DNA from: an uncultured Desulfovibrio sp.
Lineage (GTDB): Bacteria > Desulfobacterota > Desulfovibrionia > Desulfovibrionales > Desulfovibrionaceae
Assembly: GCA_947177645.1 (NCBI GenBank)
Contig: CAMWVJ010000011.1
Span: forward strand, 1-10,670
Direction of reading: 5' to 3'
DNA length: 10,670 nt
Numbering within the stretch: position 1 is the first letter of the stretch; each line of letters starts with the position of its first letter. This document shows positions 1 to 9,272 of the stretch, one piece after another. A model generated the notes under the pieces. That model was given only the letters and a program-made list of their open reading frames with translations. It did not search any database and was not told the DNA's origin. The translations under genes were made by a program, and so were the position numbers.

Positions 1-104
1 GTGGTGGCAAGGGTCGGGGTGAGCTGGCAGCCCAGGTGGTCGCAGATGGACCGGGCGAGCTCGGGATTTGAGGAACCCGTGACGATTTTCAGGTCGCTGA
101 ACAT
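1..104 (-). CDS. prs: Ribose-phosphate pyrophosphokinase, N-terminal part (cut by window edge)
   Basis: Only the first 34 codons are present; the gene runs off the left edge. The visible protein begins MFSDLKIVTGSSNPELA and continues RSICDHLG, which matches the conserved N-terminus of PRPP synthetase (a K-I-V-T-G-S-S-N-P-E-L-A type opening). The family transfers pyrophosphate from ATP to ribose 5-phosphate, making PRPP for nucleotide, histidine and tryptophan synthesis in the cytoplasm. The ATG at 104-102 is preceded by an AAGGCGG-like ribosome binding site. The gene lies about 60 nt downstream of tRNA-Gln on the same strand, with no obvious promoter of its own, so it is probably read through from the operon. 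No catalytic residues are visible, so the identification rests on the N-terminal match alone. Confidence 0.85.
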   Translation of the reverse strand, partial: MFSDLKIVTGSSNPELARSICDHLGCQLTPTLAT

Positions 105-164
105 GGAGCCGCCTTGGCAAATCCGTTCAAGAACCGACAGCTGTCATCCGGCGCTGCCGCTGAT

Positions 165-239
165 TGGCTGGGATGGAAGGGCTCGAACCTTCGGATGACG
201 GAGCCAAAACCCGTTGCCTTACCACTTGGCTACATCCCA
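165..239 (-). tRNA. tRNA-Gln (anticodon TTG)
   Basis: A complete 75-nt cloverleaf with encoded CCA reads on the minus strand. The acceptor stem TGGGATG pairs with CATCCCA. The D-arm stem is GCC/GGC around AAGTGGTAA. The anticodon stem ACGGG/TCCGT carries the loop TTTTGGC, giving anticodon TTG. The variable region is CATCC, and the T-arm GAAGG/CCTTC carries the loop TTCGAGC. The discriminator is G, followed by CCA. The U1-A72 pair and G73 are typical of bacterial glutamine tRNAs. The 5' end overlaps the last 10 nt of the ispE reading frame, including its stop codon. I see no separate promoter or terminator, so the tRNA is probably cut out of the operon transcript. Confidence 0.97.
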
Positions 240-1120
240 GCAGTTCCCAGCGCCTGGCAATAGACGCGCGGATATGGGCCGCGCAGCCGGGCCGCGGCTG
301 ACCGGGCGGAAGCCTCGGCCGCAAACAGCCCGAACACGCTTGAGCCGCTGCCAGTCATGCCGGCCTTGAGCGCCCCGAGCCGTCCGAACTCCGCCTTGAG
401 TCCGGCAAGCTGCGGATGCCGGGGAAAGACGGCGCCCTCAAGGTCATTTTCGAGGTCAAGGCGCGCCGCTCCAATAAGACGATTTCCATTATCCGCGCCT
501 GCGGTGTTTGTCAAGTTGTTTTGACAGGGAGCAGGGCGCGGGGGAGTGTTGCCGGCCCGCAGTTCATCGAGCCTCGCGAAGGCTTCGGCCGTGGACACAT
601 GGATGCCGGGGCAGACGAGCACGAGCCAAGGGGCCGGCCCGGCCACGGCGACGGGCTGCACCACTTCGCCGATGCCGGTGACGCGGCTTGGGCGCGCCTT
701 GAGAAAGAAAGGCACGTCCGCGCCCACGGCCATGGCCGCCCGCGTGAGCTCCGCAGGCGAAAGCGGCTCGGTAAGGAGGGAATTGAGCCAGAGAAGGAGC
801 GTCGCGGCATCGCTGCTGCCGCCGCCAAGGCCGGCGCCGCTCGGGATGCGCTTGACGAGCTCCACCTCCAGGCCGGGCGCGCCCCCGGCGAGCGCGGCAA
901 AGGCCGCGTGGGCCTTGGTGAGCGTATTGTGCGCGGGGTCGATGCCAGGCGCATCGCAGCGCACCGTGATGCCGGAGCCGGGGCTCAGGCGGATGCGGAG
1001 CTCGTCGCAGGGAGAGCGCAGCGGCCAGAAGAGCGAGTCCAGCTCGTGGTAGCCGTCGGGCCTGCGCCCGAGGACGCGCAGGCCGAGATTCACCTTGCAG
1101 CCTGCGCTACGGCGGATCAC
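230..1120 (-). CDS. ispE: 4-diphosphocytidyl-2-C-methyl-D-erythritol kinase
   Basis: This is a 296-residue GHMP-family kinase of the non-mevalonate (MEP) isoprenoid pathway. It phosphorylates the 2-hydroxyl of CDP-methylerythritol using ATP, in the cytoplasm. The N-terminal motif at residues 9-27 has the conserved lysine (K9) and the DGYHEL segment. The glycine-rich ATP loop [11 protein letters not shown] is at 93-103. GADVPFFL at 133-140 holds the expected catalytic aspartate (D135), and the C-terminal [13 protein letters not shown] motif is at about 254-266. Length is normal for the family. The start is GTG at 1120-1118, preceded by AGGAAACCCC and overlapping the hslV stop as GTGA, which suggests translational coupling. 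The TAG stop at 232-230 lies inside the mature tRNA-Gln sequence, so the last codons double as the tRNA acceptor strand. Confidence 0.96.
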   Translation of the reverse strand: MIRRSAGCKVNLGLRVLGRRPDGYHELDSLFWPLRSPCDELRIRLSPGSGITVRCDAPGIDPAHNTLTKAHAAFAALAGGAPGLEVELVKRIPSGAGLGGGSSDAATLLLWLNSLLTEPLSPAELTRAAMAVGADVPFFLKARPSRVTGIGEVVQPVAVAGPAPWLVLVCPGIHVSTAEAFARLDELRAGNTPPRPAPCQNNLTNTAGADNGNRLIGAARLDLENDLEGAVFPRHPQLAGLKAEFGRLGALKAGMTGSGSSVFGLFAAEASARSAAARLRGPYPRVYCQALGTAGM

Positions 1121-1653
1121 GGGGTTTCCTGCGTCCGGCGGTCATTGGGGTAGCCGCAGAGCTGCGCGGCTATGGCATGGGCCTCGCGCGCGACGCCCGC
1201 CGCATCGAGCTGGCTGTGGCGCAGCAGCGCCCGGGCGGCGGCGCGCGCATAGGGGCCGCCGCTGCCGATGGCCGCCACGTCGTCGTCCGGCTCGATGACA
1301 TCGCCCGTGCCCGAAACGAGCAGCAAATGCTCGGCATCGGCCAGGAGCAGCATGGCCTCGAGCTTGCGCAGGTATTTGTCCTTGCGCCATTCCTTGGTCA
1401 TCTCCACGGCGGCGCGGAGGAGATTGCCCCGCATTTCCTTGAGCTTGGCCTCGAAGAGCTCGAACAGGGTGAAGGCGTCGGCCGTGGCGCCGGCAAAACC
1501 GGCCAGCACGCGCCCGTCATTGAGGCGGCGCACCTTGTGGGCGGTATGCTTCATGATCATGTTCTGGCCGAGCGTCACCTGACCGTCGCCGGCCATGGCG
1601 ACTTGGCCATTCTTCTTCACGGCGAGAATGGTGGTGGCATGCGTTTCCATCAT
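1117..1653 (-). CDS. hslV: ATP-dependent protease subunit HslV (ClpQ)
   Basis: HslV is the proteasome-like peptidase ring that works with the AAA+ unfoldase HslU to degrade misfolded and regulatory proteins in the cytoplasm. The 178 residues show the family hallmarks: TTILAV near the N-terminus, [20 protein letters not shown], the long conserved [14 protein letters not shown] block, and AIGSGGPYA near 148-156. The N-terminus is MMETHATTI, so the nucleophilic threonine would be T7 and must be exposed by removing a short leader. The leader resembles Bacillus ClpQ more than the Met-Thr-Thr start of enteric HslV. Two ATGs are possible (1653-1651 or 1650-1648); the first overlaps the upstream stop as TGATG, and GGGAAAAGAG serves as ribosome binding site. 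The partner hslU is not in this window. The stop overlaps the ispE start. Confidence 0.96.
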   Translation of the reverse strand: MMETHATTILAVKKNGQVAMAGDGQVTLGQNMIMKHTAHKVRRLNDGRVLAGFAGATADAFTLFELFEAKLKEMRGNLLRAAVEMTKEWRKDKYLRKLEAMLLLADAEHLLLVSGTGDVIEPDDDVAAIGSGGPYARAAARALLRHSQLDAAGVAREAHAIAAQLCGYPNDRRTQETP

Positions 1654-3080
1654 CAGCTCTTTTCCCAGATTTCCTTCCGTTCCTTATAGGCGCTCTCAAG
1701 CCGCTGGAAGGCGCGCCTGTCCGACGCCTTGGCGGCCAGGGCCTTGGCCTGATTGAAATAGCGCTCCGTGAGCTTGCGGTTGTTGGCGTAGAGCGCGCTG
1801 TAGGTCATGTGGATATAGGCGTCCGCGGTCTTGCCGGCGTTGCCCAGCGAGCGGGCATATGCCTGGTGCACTTCCGGGTCCTGCGGCACATGGCGCAGGA
1901 CATCCGTATAGTATTTGCCGGCTTGGGCCTGCCGCCCCGTCTCGTCCAGCATGCGGGCATAAAAGAAGGAGGCCATGAAGTCCTTGGGGTCGCGGCGCAT
2001 GGCTTCGCGCAGCAGGGTCTCGGCGCGGTCCATGCTGCCCTTGCGGTAGTGGAAGGCCCCGGCCTCGCGCAGCACGAGCGGGTCATGCGGGGCCGCGGCA
2101 AGCGCCTCGTCAAAGGCGGCCGCGGCTTCGTTGACGCGGTTCTGGCGCGCGAGCACGATGCCCCGGCCCATGCGCGAGAGGCCGTCCTTGCCCGAAAAGC
2201 GCTGCAAGGCCGCCTGCTCGTCGCCGTAGCGCGCCCAGAGGAGCGTCTTGACGCGCTGGAAGCGGCTGTTGTCCGCCGTGCGGTTGCGCACGGACGCGGG
2301 GAGCGTCTCGATGCGCGCCTGGAGGCTGTTCACGCGGTCGCCGATGGCCGGGTGCGTGGAAAGATAGGTGGGGATATTGACCCCGCTCATCCAGTTCTTG
2401 TGGCGCAGCACCTTGAAGCCGCCCACCATGCCGGCGGGAGGATAGCCCGCAGCCACGAGGTATTGCAGGCCGAGGTTGTCGGCCTCGCTTTCGTCAAGGC
2501 GGCTGTAATTGAGCATGGCCGACTGGCTCGCCCCGGCGGCGCTCACGGCCGCGGCGCCACCTGCCGGCCCGCCCAGGGCCACGCCGGCGATGGCCACCAG
2601 CAGGGAGCCCAGGGTGAGATACTGGGCGCGCTCCAGCCGGGAGGCCACATGGCGCTGCGTCACATGGGCGAGCTCATGGGCCAGCACGCCGGCGAGTTCT
2701 TCCTCGCGCTCCAGGTTCATGATCATGCCCGTGAACACGAAGACATAGCCGCCCGGCACGGCAAAGGCGTTGAGCGCGTTGTGGAGCACCACGGAAGATG
2801 TGAAATCAAAGGGCTGCGGCGGGATGGCCTTGACGAGGCGCTTGAGCAGATCCGCCACATAGAGGCTCACTTCCGGGTCCTCCACGATGGGCAGATGCGA
2901 GCGCACCATCACGTCGAACTTGTGGCCCATCTCCTTTTCGTCCTTGAGCGAGACGCCACCAAAAAAGAACGCCCGGGCCTGCGGGGGGAAGGCCAGCGGC
3001 AGGAGGAGGACGATGATGGCAAGGAGCGCCGTCACGCGGCGGAAAGGGTGAGTCTTGCTATGATTATGATTAAAGGACAT
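1653..3080 (-). CDS. bepA: Periplasmic M48 metalloprotease with C-terminal TPR repeats, BepA-like
   Basis: This 475-residue secreted zinc protease resembles BepA (YfgC), which in E. coli degrades or chaperones stalled outer-membrane assembly intermediates such as LptD. A Sec signal peptide covers about residues 1-37 (basic HPFRR, hydrophobic core, PPQARA cleavage region). The zinc motif HELAH is at 135-139. The third ligand is probably E199 in SEADNLG, and STHP at 241-244 holds the histidine equivalent to the E. coli BepA His-switch. Residues from about 275 onward form helical TPR-type repeats, a domain order and length (E. coli about 487) that fit BepA. The ATG at 3080-3078 has an AAGGAA site just upstream. 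The gene follows cysS by 48 nt and overlaps hslV by one base. The substrate in this organism is unknown, and the symbol is by family resemblance. Confidence 0.88.
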   Translation of the reverse strand: MSFNHNHSKTHPFRRVTALLAIIVLLLPLAFPPQARAFFFGGVSLKDEKEMGHKFDVMVRSHLPIVEDPEVSLYVADLLKRLVKAIPPQPFDFTSSVVLHNALNAFAVPGGYVFVFTGMIMNLEREEELAGVLAHELAHVTQRHVASRLERAQYLTLGSLLVAIAGVALGGPAGGAAAVSAAGASQSAMLNYSRLDESEADNLGLQYLVAAGYPPAGMVGGFKVLRHKNWMSGVNIPTYLSTHPAIGDRVNSLQARIETLPASVRNRTADNSRFQRVKTLLWARYGDEQAALQRFSGKDGLSRMGRGIVLARQNRVNEAAAAFDEALAAAPHDPLVLREAGAFHYRKGSMDRAETLLREAMRRDPKDFMASFFYARMLDETGRQAQAGKYYTDVLRHVPQDPEVHQAYARSLGNAGKTADAYIHMTYSALYANNRKLTERYFNQAKALAAKASDRRAFQRLESAYKERKEIWEKS

Positions 3081-3128
3081 GGATTCCTTATGTAGGGGTT
3101 TTCAGGAAGTTTCCGGGGCAGTCCCGAC

Positions 3129-4580
<1,452 letters not shown>

Positions 4581-4592
4581 GACAGTCCTTCC

Positions 4593-4608
4593 GGCCGCGC
4601 GGGCGGCC
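4593..4608 (-). promoter_or_regulatory. GC hairpin abutting the cysS ribosome binding site
   Basis: On the minus strand GGCCGC, loop CCGC, then GCGGCC forms a perfect 6-bp GC stem with a tetraloop in the rpiB-cysS gap. The GGAAGGA ribosome binding site of cysS begins right after it. No T-run follows, so it is not an intrinsic terminator. It could stabilise the downstream mRNA after processing or modulate cysS translation. Function is inferred only. Confidence 0.45.
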
Positions 4609-4621
4609 TCGCTGTGGAGGA

Positions 4622-5056
4622 TCAGGAGCGGGGCGTGATCTGGTCGATACGCCGCTGGTGGCGGCCGCCTTCAAAGGCCGTCTCGAGGAAGGCCGCCACG
4701 ATGGCGAGCGCCAGTTCCTCGCCGGTGATGCGCGCGCCGAGGCAGAGCACATTGGCGTCATTGTGGCGCCGGCTCAGGCGCGCATGAAGCTCGGTGGTGC
4801 AGAGCGCCGCGCGGATGCCGTCATGCCGGTTGGCGGCGATGGACCTGCCGATGCCGCTGCCGCAGACGAGGATGCCCTGGCCCCCCTCGGCGAGCAGCGC
4901 CGAACAGAGCTTGTGGGCGAAAACGGGATAATCGCAGCTTTCGCAGGAATCGGTGCCGTGATCCTGAACGGTGAAGCCGAGGCGCGGCAATTCGCGGGCG
5001 ATGAGCTCCTTGAGCGCGTGCCCGGCATGGTCCGAGGCCAGATGAACGACGGGCAT
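4622..5056 (-). CDS. rpiB: Ribose 5-phosphate isomerase B
   Basis: This RpiB/LacAB-family sugar-phosphate isomerase interconverts ribulose 5-phosphate and ribose 5-phosphate in the non-oxidative pentose phosphate pathway. The 144 residues show the substrate loop ASDHAGH at 7-13 and CGSGIGRSIAANRH at 65-78, with C65 in the position of the usual catalytic cysteine. The near-diagnostic ARLSRRHNDANVL is at 92-104 and FEGGRHQRR in the C-terminal part. It is cysteine-rich (C38, C41, C51, C65, C86, C105), and CDYPVFA replaces the more usual VDYPD-type segment. The ATG at 5056-5054 is preceded by AAAGGAG, the best ribosome binding site in the window. It lies 40 nt after the LolB-like gene and 41 nt before cysS. 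Its product feeds PRPP synthesis by prs further along the same gene train. Confidence 0.94.
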   Translation of the reverse strand: MPVVHLASDHAGHALKELIARELPRLGFTVQDHGTDSCESCDYPVFAHKLCSALLAEGGQGILVCGSGIGRSIAANRHDGIRAALCTTELHARLSRRHNDANVLCLGARITGEELALAIVAAFLETAFEGGRHQRRIDQITPRS

Positions 5057-5096
5057 GCAGACTCCTTTGCGTATGCCCCGAACCGCCGCCTGCGGC

Positions 5097-5885
5097 TCAG
5101 GATTTGGGCGCGCGATACTGGGAGAGCGGGAGCAGGGGCGCGCCTTCGGGCAAGGTAAGTCGCATTTGCTCCTGGGTAAAGGGGCTTTCTGGATTTTCCC
5201 GCTCCTTGACGAGCAGGATGGCCCGCTTGCCGCTGGCGTGGTTCAGGGTGAGGCGGCGGGGCAGCGGCGGCGTGGCATCGTCATAAACGATCTCCATGCG
5301 CCAGCCATTGGCCGGGCTTTCGCGCCAGGCGACGGGAAGGCCGGCGGCATCGAGGGAGAGGCGGCCGCCGGGCTTGCCCTCCAGTGTGTATTGGCCCACG
5401 CCGTCCGAAAGCAGCTCCGCATCGGTGTACGCGTCGCCGAAGGCTGCCGCATAGTGCCCGGTGAGCAGGGCCGTCAGCCGCGCAAGGCCGAAGGGCACGG
5501 GCACCCCCACCTTGAGCAGGGGGCTCGTGGCGCCCTGATGGAAATAGGCCTTGTTTTCCAGGGGGGCGAAGACGAGGAAGTGCTCGCCGTCTTCCAGGAT
5601 CTTGGCGACCACCGTGCCCACCCCGGCCATGACATCGAGCCTGAGCTCGCGCGCGCCGTTGCCCCACAACAGGGCCGTGACGCGCCGGGTGTTGCCCTCC
5701 TCGCCGAAGCGCAGGCTGAGTTGCAGGCGATAGGGCGCGTCCTCGCCAAGGCCGGCGGTGCTGTAGGCTTGCCAGCGCTCGGCCAGCGTCTTGCCATCCT
5801 CACCTTGCGGAACACCGGGGGACGGAGCCTTGCTCGCGCAGGCGCAGAGCAGAAGGGCCATGCAGAGGAGGGCGAGCTGTTTCAC
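5097..5885 (-). CDS. LolB-like outer-membrane lipoprotein (putative)
   Basis: The 262-residue protein has a lipoprotein signal peptide: MKQ, a hydrophobic stretch, and lipobox LCAC at residues 13-16 with C16 as the lipidated cysteine. The rest looks like the antiparallel beta-sheet fold of LolA/LolB-type carriers (DUF4292-like). The pattern TALLWGNGARELRLDV is followed by a central region on a molten 'GQYTLEGK' strand and a 'GLPVAWRE' segment. LolB accepts lipoproteins from periplasmic LolA and inserts them in the outer membrane. This assignment is tentative because the protein is longer than E. coli LolB (about 207 residues) and I see no diagnostic motif. The GTG start at 5885-5883 overlaps the stop of the TPR lipoprotein gene as GTGA with no strong ribosome binding site, so translation is probably coupled. 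The neighbouring TPR lipoprotein and BepA-like protease suggest an envelope role. Confidence 0.6.
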   Translation of the reverse strand: MKQLALLCMALLLCACASKAPSPGVPQGEDGKTLAERWQAYSTAGLGEDAPYRLQLSLRFGEEGNTRRVTALLWGNGARELRLDVMAGVGTVVAKILEDGEHFLVFAPLENKAYFHQGATSPLLKVGVPVPFGLARLTALLTGHYAAAFGDAYTDAELLSDGVGQYTLEGKPGGRLSLDAAGLPVAWRESPANGWRMEIVYDDATPPLPRRLTLNHASGKRAILLVKERENPESPFTQEQMRLTLPEGAPLLPLSQYRAPKS

Positions 5886-7897
5886 GGGCGGCCCATGCGT
5901 TGCCGCAATGCCTCGGCATTGGCGGGTTTGAGGTCAAGCGCCTTCTGGTAGGCGCGCCGCGCCTCGCCGGTATGGCCGAGATGGCGGGCGATGTCGCCAT
6001 AATGCTCCCAGATGGTGGCGTCCACGGGCCCGTCAAGGCTCACGGCGCGCCGGATCTTGGTCAGCGCTTCTTCCGCCTTGCCAGCCCGGAAGAGGGCCCA
6101 GGCCAAAGAGTCGATGATATAGGACTGGTCGGGCGCAAGCGCGTCCGCCCTGGTGAGCAGCTCAAGCGCGCGGTCGAGGTCGCGGTTTTCCTCGGCGAGG
6201 CTGTAGCCCACATAGTTGAGCGCCTGGTAATTGTCCGGCTGCTTTTTCAGGATGTCTTCCATGACGCCCAAGGCTTCCTGCTTCTTGCCGCTTTCATCCA
6301 GCAGGGAGCCGAGCAGGAAGGCGAGGTCGGTATTGTCGGGCCACTCGGCCGCGGTCGCGCGGGCGGCGGCGAGGGCGGCGTCCGTCTGCTTCAGCCGGGC
6401 GAGCAGGCGGATCTCAAGGTCACGCAACTCTGTCGAGCGCGGAAAATCCTTGTGGCTTTCGCGCGCAAGCTCAAGGGCCGCATCCGGCTTGCCGGCCTCG
6501 GCGAGAAGCTGGATGCGGAGCTGCCGGGCGCGCACGGCGATGGGGCTGCCGGCCGGGATCTTGTCCAGCCAGGAAAGGGCCATGTTGAGGTCGCGGCGCT
6601 GCTCAAAGGCGAGGTCAGCGAGGAGCAGATAGACATCGTCCGGCGCGCCCTCCCGCGCGGTGAGCTGCTTGAGCAGCCGCTCGGCCTGGAGGTAGTGGCG
6701 CGCGTCCATGAGCATGCTCACGGCCGTGAGCTTGAAGGGCACGGTGTCCGGCCCCTGGTTGATATACTGGAGGGCCTTTTCCGGCTGCTTGAGCCGGAGG
6801 GACAGGTTCACGAGGCGCAACGACACATCCTGCGGCGAAAACTGGAACTTGGCGAGCTTTTCATAGGTGGAGCGGGCCTCGCGCAGCTCGCCCTCCTGCT
6901 CCAGCAGGAAGGCCAGCTCGGCGAGGGCTTCCACAAAGTCGGGCATGCCGCGCACCGAGCGGCGGAGGAGCGGGATGGCCTCGGCCTTGCGCTCCATGCC
7001 GGCCAGCGCCTTGGCATGGTAATAATCGACGAGGGGGGTGCGCTCCTTGGCCGGGATGTCGGTCAGCAGCTTTTCGGCCTCGTCGAACTGGTGCTCTTTC
7101 ACGAGCAGGAGCGCCAGCTCCAGGCGCGCGTCCAGCGTGCCCGGATGGCGGGCGAGATAGGCGCGCATGAGCCCGGCGCCGCGGGCGGCCATGCCGTGCT
7201 CGCCCAGGGCTTCGGCAAGGAGGAGGTTGAGCGAAAGATCCTCGGGCTGCGCCTTGAGGGCTTCTTCCAGATAGGTGACGGCATTGGGCGACTTGCGGCT
7301 CATGAGCCACACGCCGCCGTCGAGCCAGATTTGCGTGGGCCATACCTGGTCGGGGGATGGCTGCGCGGTCGGGACTGGTGCGGGGGCCGGCGCCGCAGCT
7401 GCATCAGCGGGATTGGCCTTTGCATCGACCTCTGGGGAAGCAACGGCAAGCCCCGGCACCGCCTTGCCCGTGGAGGCTTCGGCGGCGACCAGCGCGGCCT
7501 CCAGCAGGGCGGCCTCGTCCTCGTCAAGGATGGCGCGCACGGCGCGAAGGTAGGCATACAGGCCCACGGCTTCGGGCGAAAGATCTTTCTCCACCGGGCG
7601 CACATGAATGGTGGGCACCACCCGGAGACGCGGGGTCTCTTTGAGGATGCTCGCGGCCGCCTGCACCGTGGCCTCGATGGACCTGTTCCCGGTCTCCGCG
7701 GCGGAAGAGGCGTCCTTCGGGGCGCTCTTTTGCGGCTCTTCGCCATCGCCGCCGCAGGCGCACAACATAAGCGCGCACAGCACAAGCGCGCAACACCGCG
7801 CGCCGCGCGACAACGCAAGGGCGACGCACGCGCTGCCCTTTGCCGCGCCCGGGGCGGGCACATCAAGGGGCCGGAGACCTATCCGTGGCAGTTTCAT
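5882..7897 (-). CDS. TPR-repeat lipoprotein of unknown function
   Basis: The 671-residue protein is a predicted lipoprotein with lipobox LCAC at residues 45-48 (C48 lipidated) followed by CGGDGEE. The region before the signal core is unusually long (about 34 residues), so the true start could be internal; a TTG at codon 29 would give a normal-length signal. I keep the ATG at 7897-7895 because GGGAAGG lies upstream, although its spacing is long. After a flexible Ala/Pro-rich linker (about 162-182), residues from roughly 190 to the end are tandem 34-residue helical TPR units. Examples are A-x3-LEEALKAQPEDLSLNLLLAEAL near 205-230, and the C-terminal repeats ending in YQKALDLKPANAEALRQRM. TPR scaffolds bind partner proteins, and a periplasmic or outer-membrane assembly role is plausible but unproven. 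It follows the sigma gene by 57 nt and overlaps the LolB-like gene. Confidence 0.85.
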   Translation of the reverse strand: MKLPRIGLRPLDVPAPGAAKGSACVALALSRGARCCALVLCALMLCACGGDGEEPQKSAPKDASSAAETGNRSIEATVQAAASILKETPRLRVVPTIHVRPVEKDLSPEAVGLYAYLRAVRAILDEDEAALLEAALVAAEASTGKAVPGLAVASPEVDAKANPADAAAAPAPAPVPTAQPSPDQVWPTQIWLDGGVWLMSRKSPNAVTYLEEALKAQPEDLSLNLLLAEALGEHGMAARGAGLMRAYLARHPGTLDARLELALLLVKEHQFDEAEKLLTDIPAKERTPLVDYYHAKALAGMERKAEAIPLLRRSVRGMPDFVEALAELAFLLEQEGELREARSTYEKLAKFQFSPQDVSLRLVNLSLRLKQPEKALQYINQGPDTVPFKLTAVSMLMDARHYLQAERLLKQLTAREGAPDDVYLLLADLAFEQRRDLNMALSWLDKIPAGSPIAVRARQLRIQLLAEAGKPDAALELARESHKDFPRSTELRDLEIRLLARLKQTDAALAAARATAAEWPDNTDLAFLLGSLLDESGKKQEALGVMEDILKKQPDNYQALNYVGYSLAEENRDLDRALELLTRADALAPDQSYIIDSLAWALFRAGKAEEALTKIRRAVSLDGPVDATIWEHYGDIARHLGHTGEARRAYQKALDLKPANAEALRQRMGRP

Positions 7898-7954
7898 GAA
7901 GCTGGCGCGCCTTCCCGGCTGGCTTGTTCCAGATGCCGCACGGCCCGCGCGCGG

Positions 7955-9142
<1,188 letters not shown>

Positions 9143-9175
9143 AGTCTCGTCACCGTCTGGAAGATACGGCACCGA

Positions 9176-9204
9176 ATCATATAATTTTGATTTGTCCTTT
9201 TCAA
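9176..9204 (-). promoter_or_regulatory. Sigma-70-type promoter of the rpoH operon
   Basis: On the minus strand the -35 TTGAAA (9204-9199) and -10 TATGAT (9181-9176) are separated by exactly 17 bp; each box matches the housekeeping consensus at five of six positions. Transcription would start near 9169, about 27 nt before the ATG at 9142. TTGAAA also fits the -35 of sigma-32 promoters, but the CCCCAT-type -10 of that class is absent. The site fixes the sigma-factor start, since the longer reading frame would begin upstream of the promoter. Confidence 0.75.
9180..9185 (+). promoter_or_regulatory. Candidate -10 box (TATAAT) for metH
   Basis: A perfect TATAAT reads on the plus strand in the AT-rich intergenic region. 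The 17-bp-spaced upstream hexamer CTGGAA (9157-9162) is a poor -35. If used, the metH leader would be about 80 nt. It shares two bases with the -10 of the divergent rpoH promoter. A weaker alternative is TTGTCC (9192-9197) with TACTAA (9215-9220). Confidence 0.45.
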
Positions 9205-9205
9205 T

Positions 9206-9224
9206 GTTTTTCAGTACTAAAAAC
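9206..9224. repeat. Inverted repeat, possible operator, in the rpoH-metH divergent region
   Basis: GTTTTT-C-AGTACT-AAAAAC has outer 6-bp arms GTTTTT/AAAAAC. If one C is treated as a bulge, the match extends to nine pairs around the AGTACT centre. It lies just upstream of the rpoH -35 and inside the probable metH leader. It could be an operator, or in metH RNA a 6-bp AU-rich hairpin. No regulator can be assigned from sequence alone. Confidence 0.4.
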
Positions 9225-9254
9225 GCAGGGGCGTGCTGCCCGGCTTTCGTGCGT
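9223..9254 (+). other. Potential structured metH leader
   Basis: In the likely metH leader, ACGCA (9223-9227) pairs with TGCGT (9250-9254), and GGGC (9229-9232) with GCCC (9238-9241), giving a two-tier stem. The metH ribosome binding site AAGGA (9262-9266) follows, lying between TCAC (9255-9258) and GTGA (9268-9271), which could pair weakly around it. It is too short to be a recognisable cobalamin or SAM riboswitch. Confidence 0.3.
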
Positions 9255-9272
9255 TCACTGCAAGGATGTGAC

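Noticed and set aside
136..145. Perfect palindrome GACAGCTGTC between tRNA-Gln and prs
   Set aside because: It is only 10 bp and self-complementary without a loop, with no T-run or promoter context. It is not enough to call a terminator or operator.
1809..3095. A 428-codon plus-strand open frame opposite the M48 protease gene
   Set aside because: It is a shadow of the BepA-like gene; there is no recognisable domain or ribosome binding site.
7945..7954. Palindrome CCGCGCGCGG just after the sigma factor stop codon
   Set aside because: There is no loop and no T-run, and such GC palindromes are expected by chance at this base composition, so it is not a terminator.
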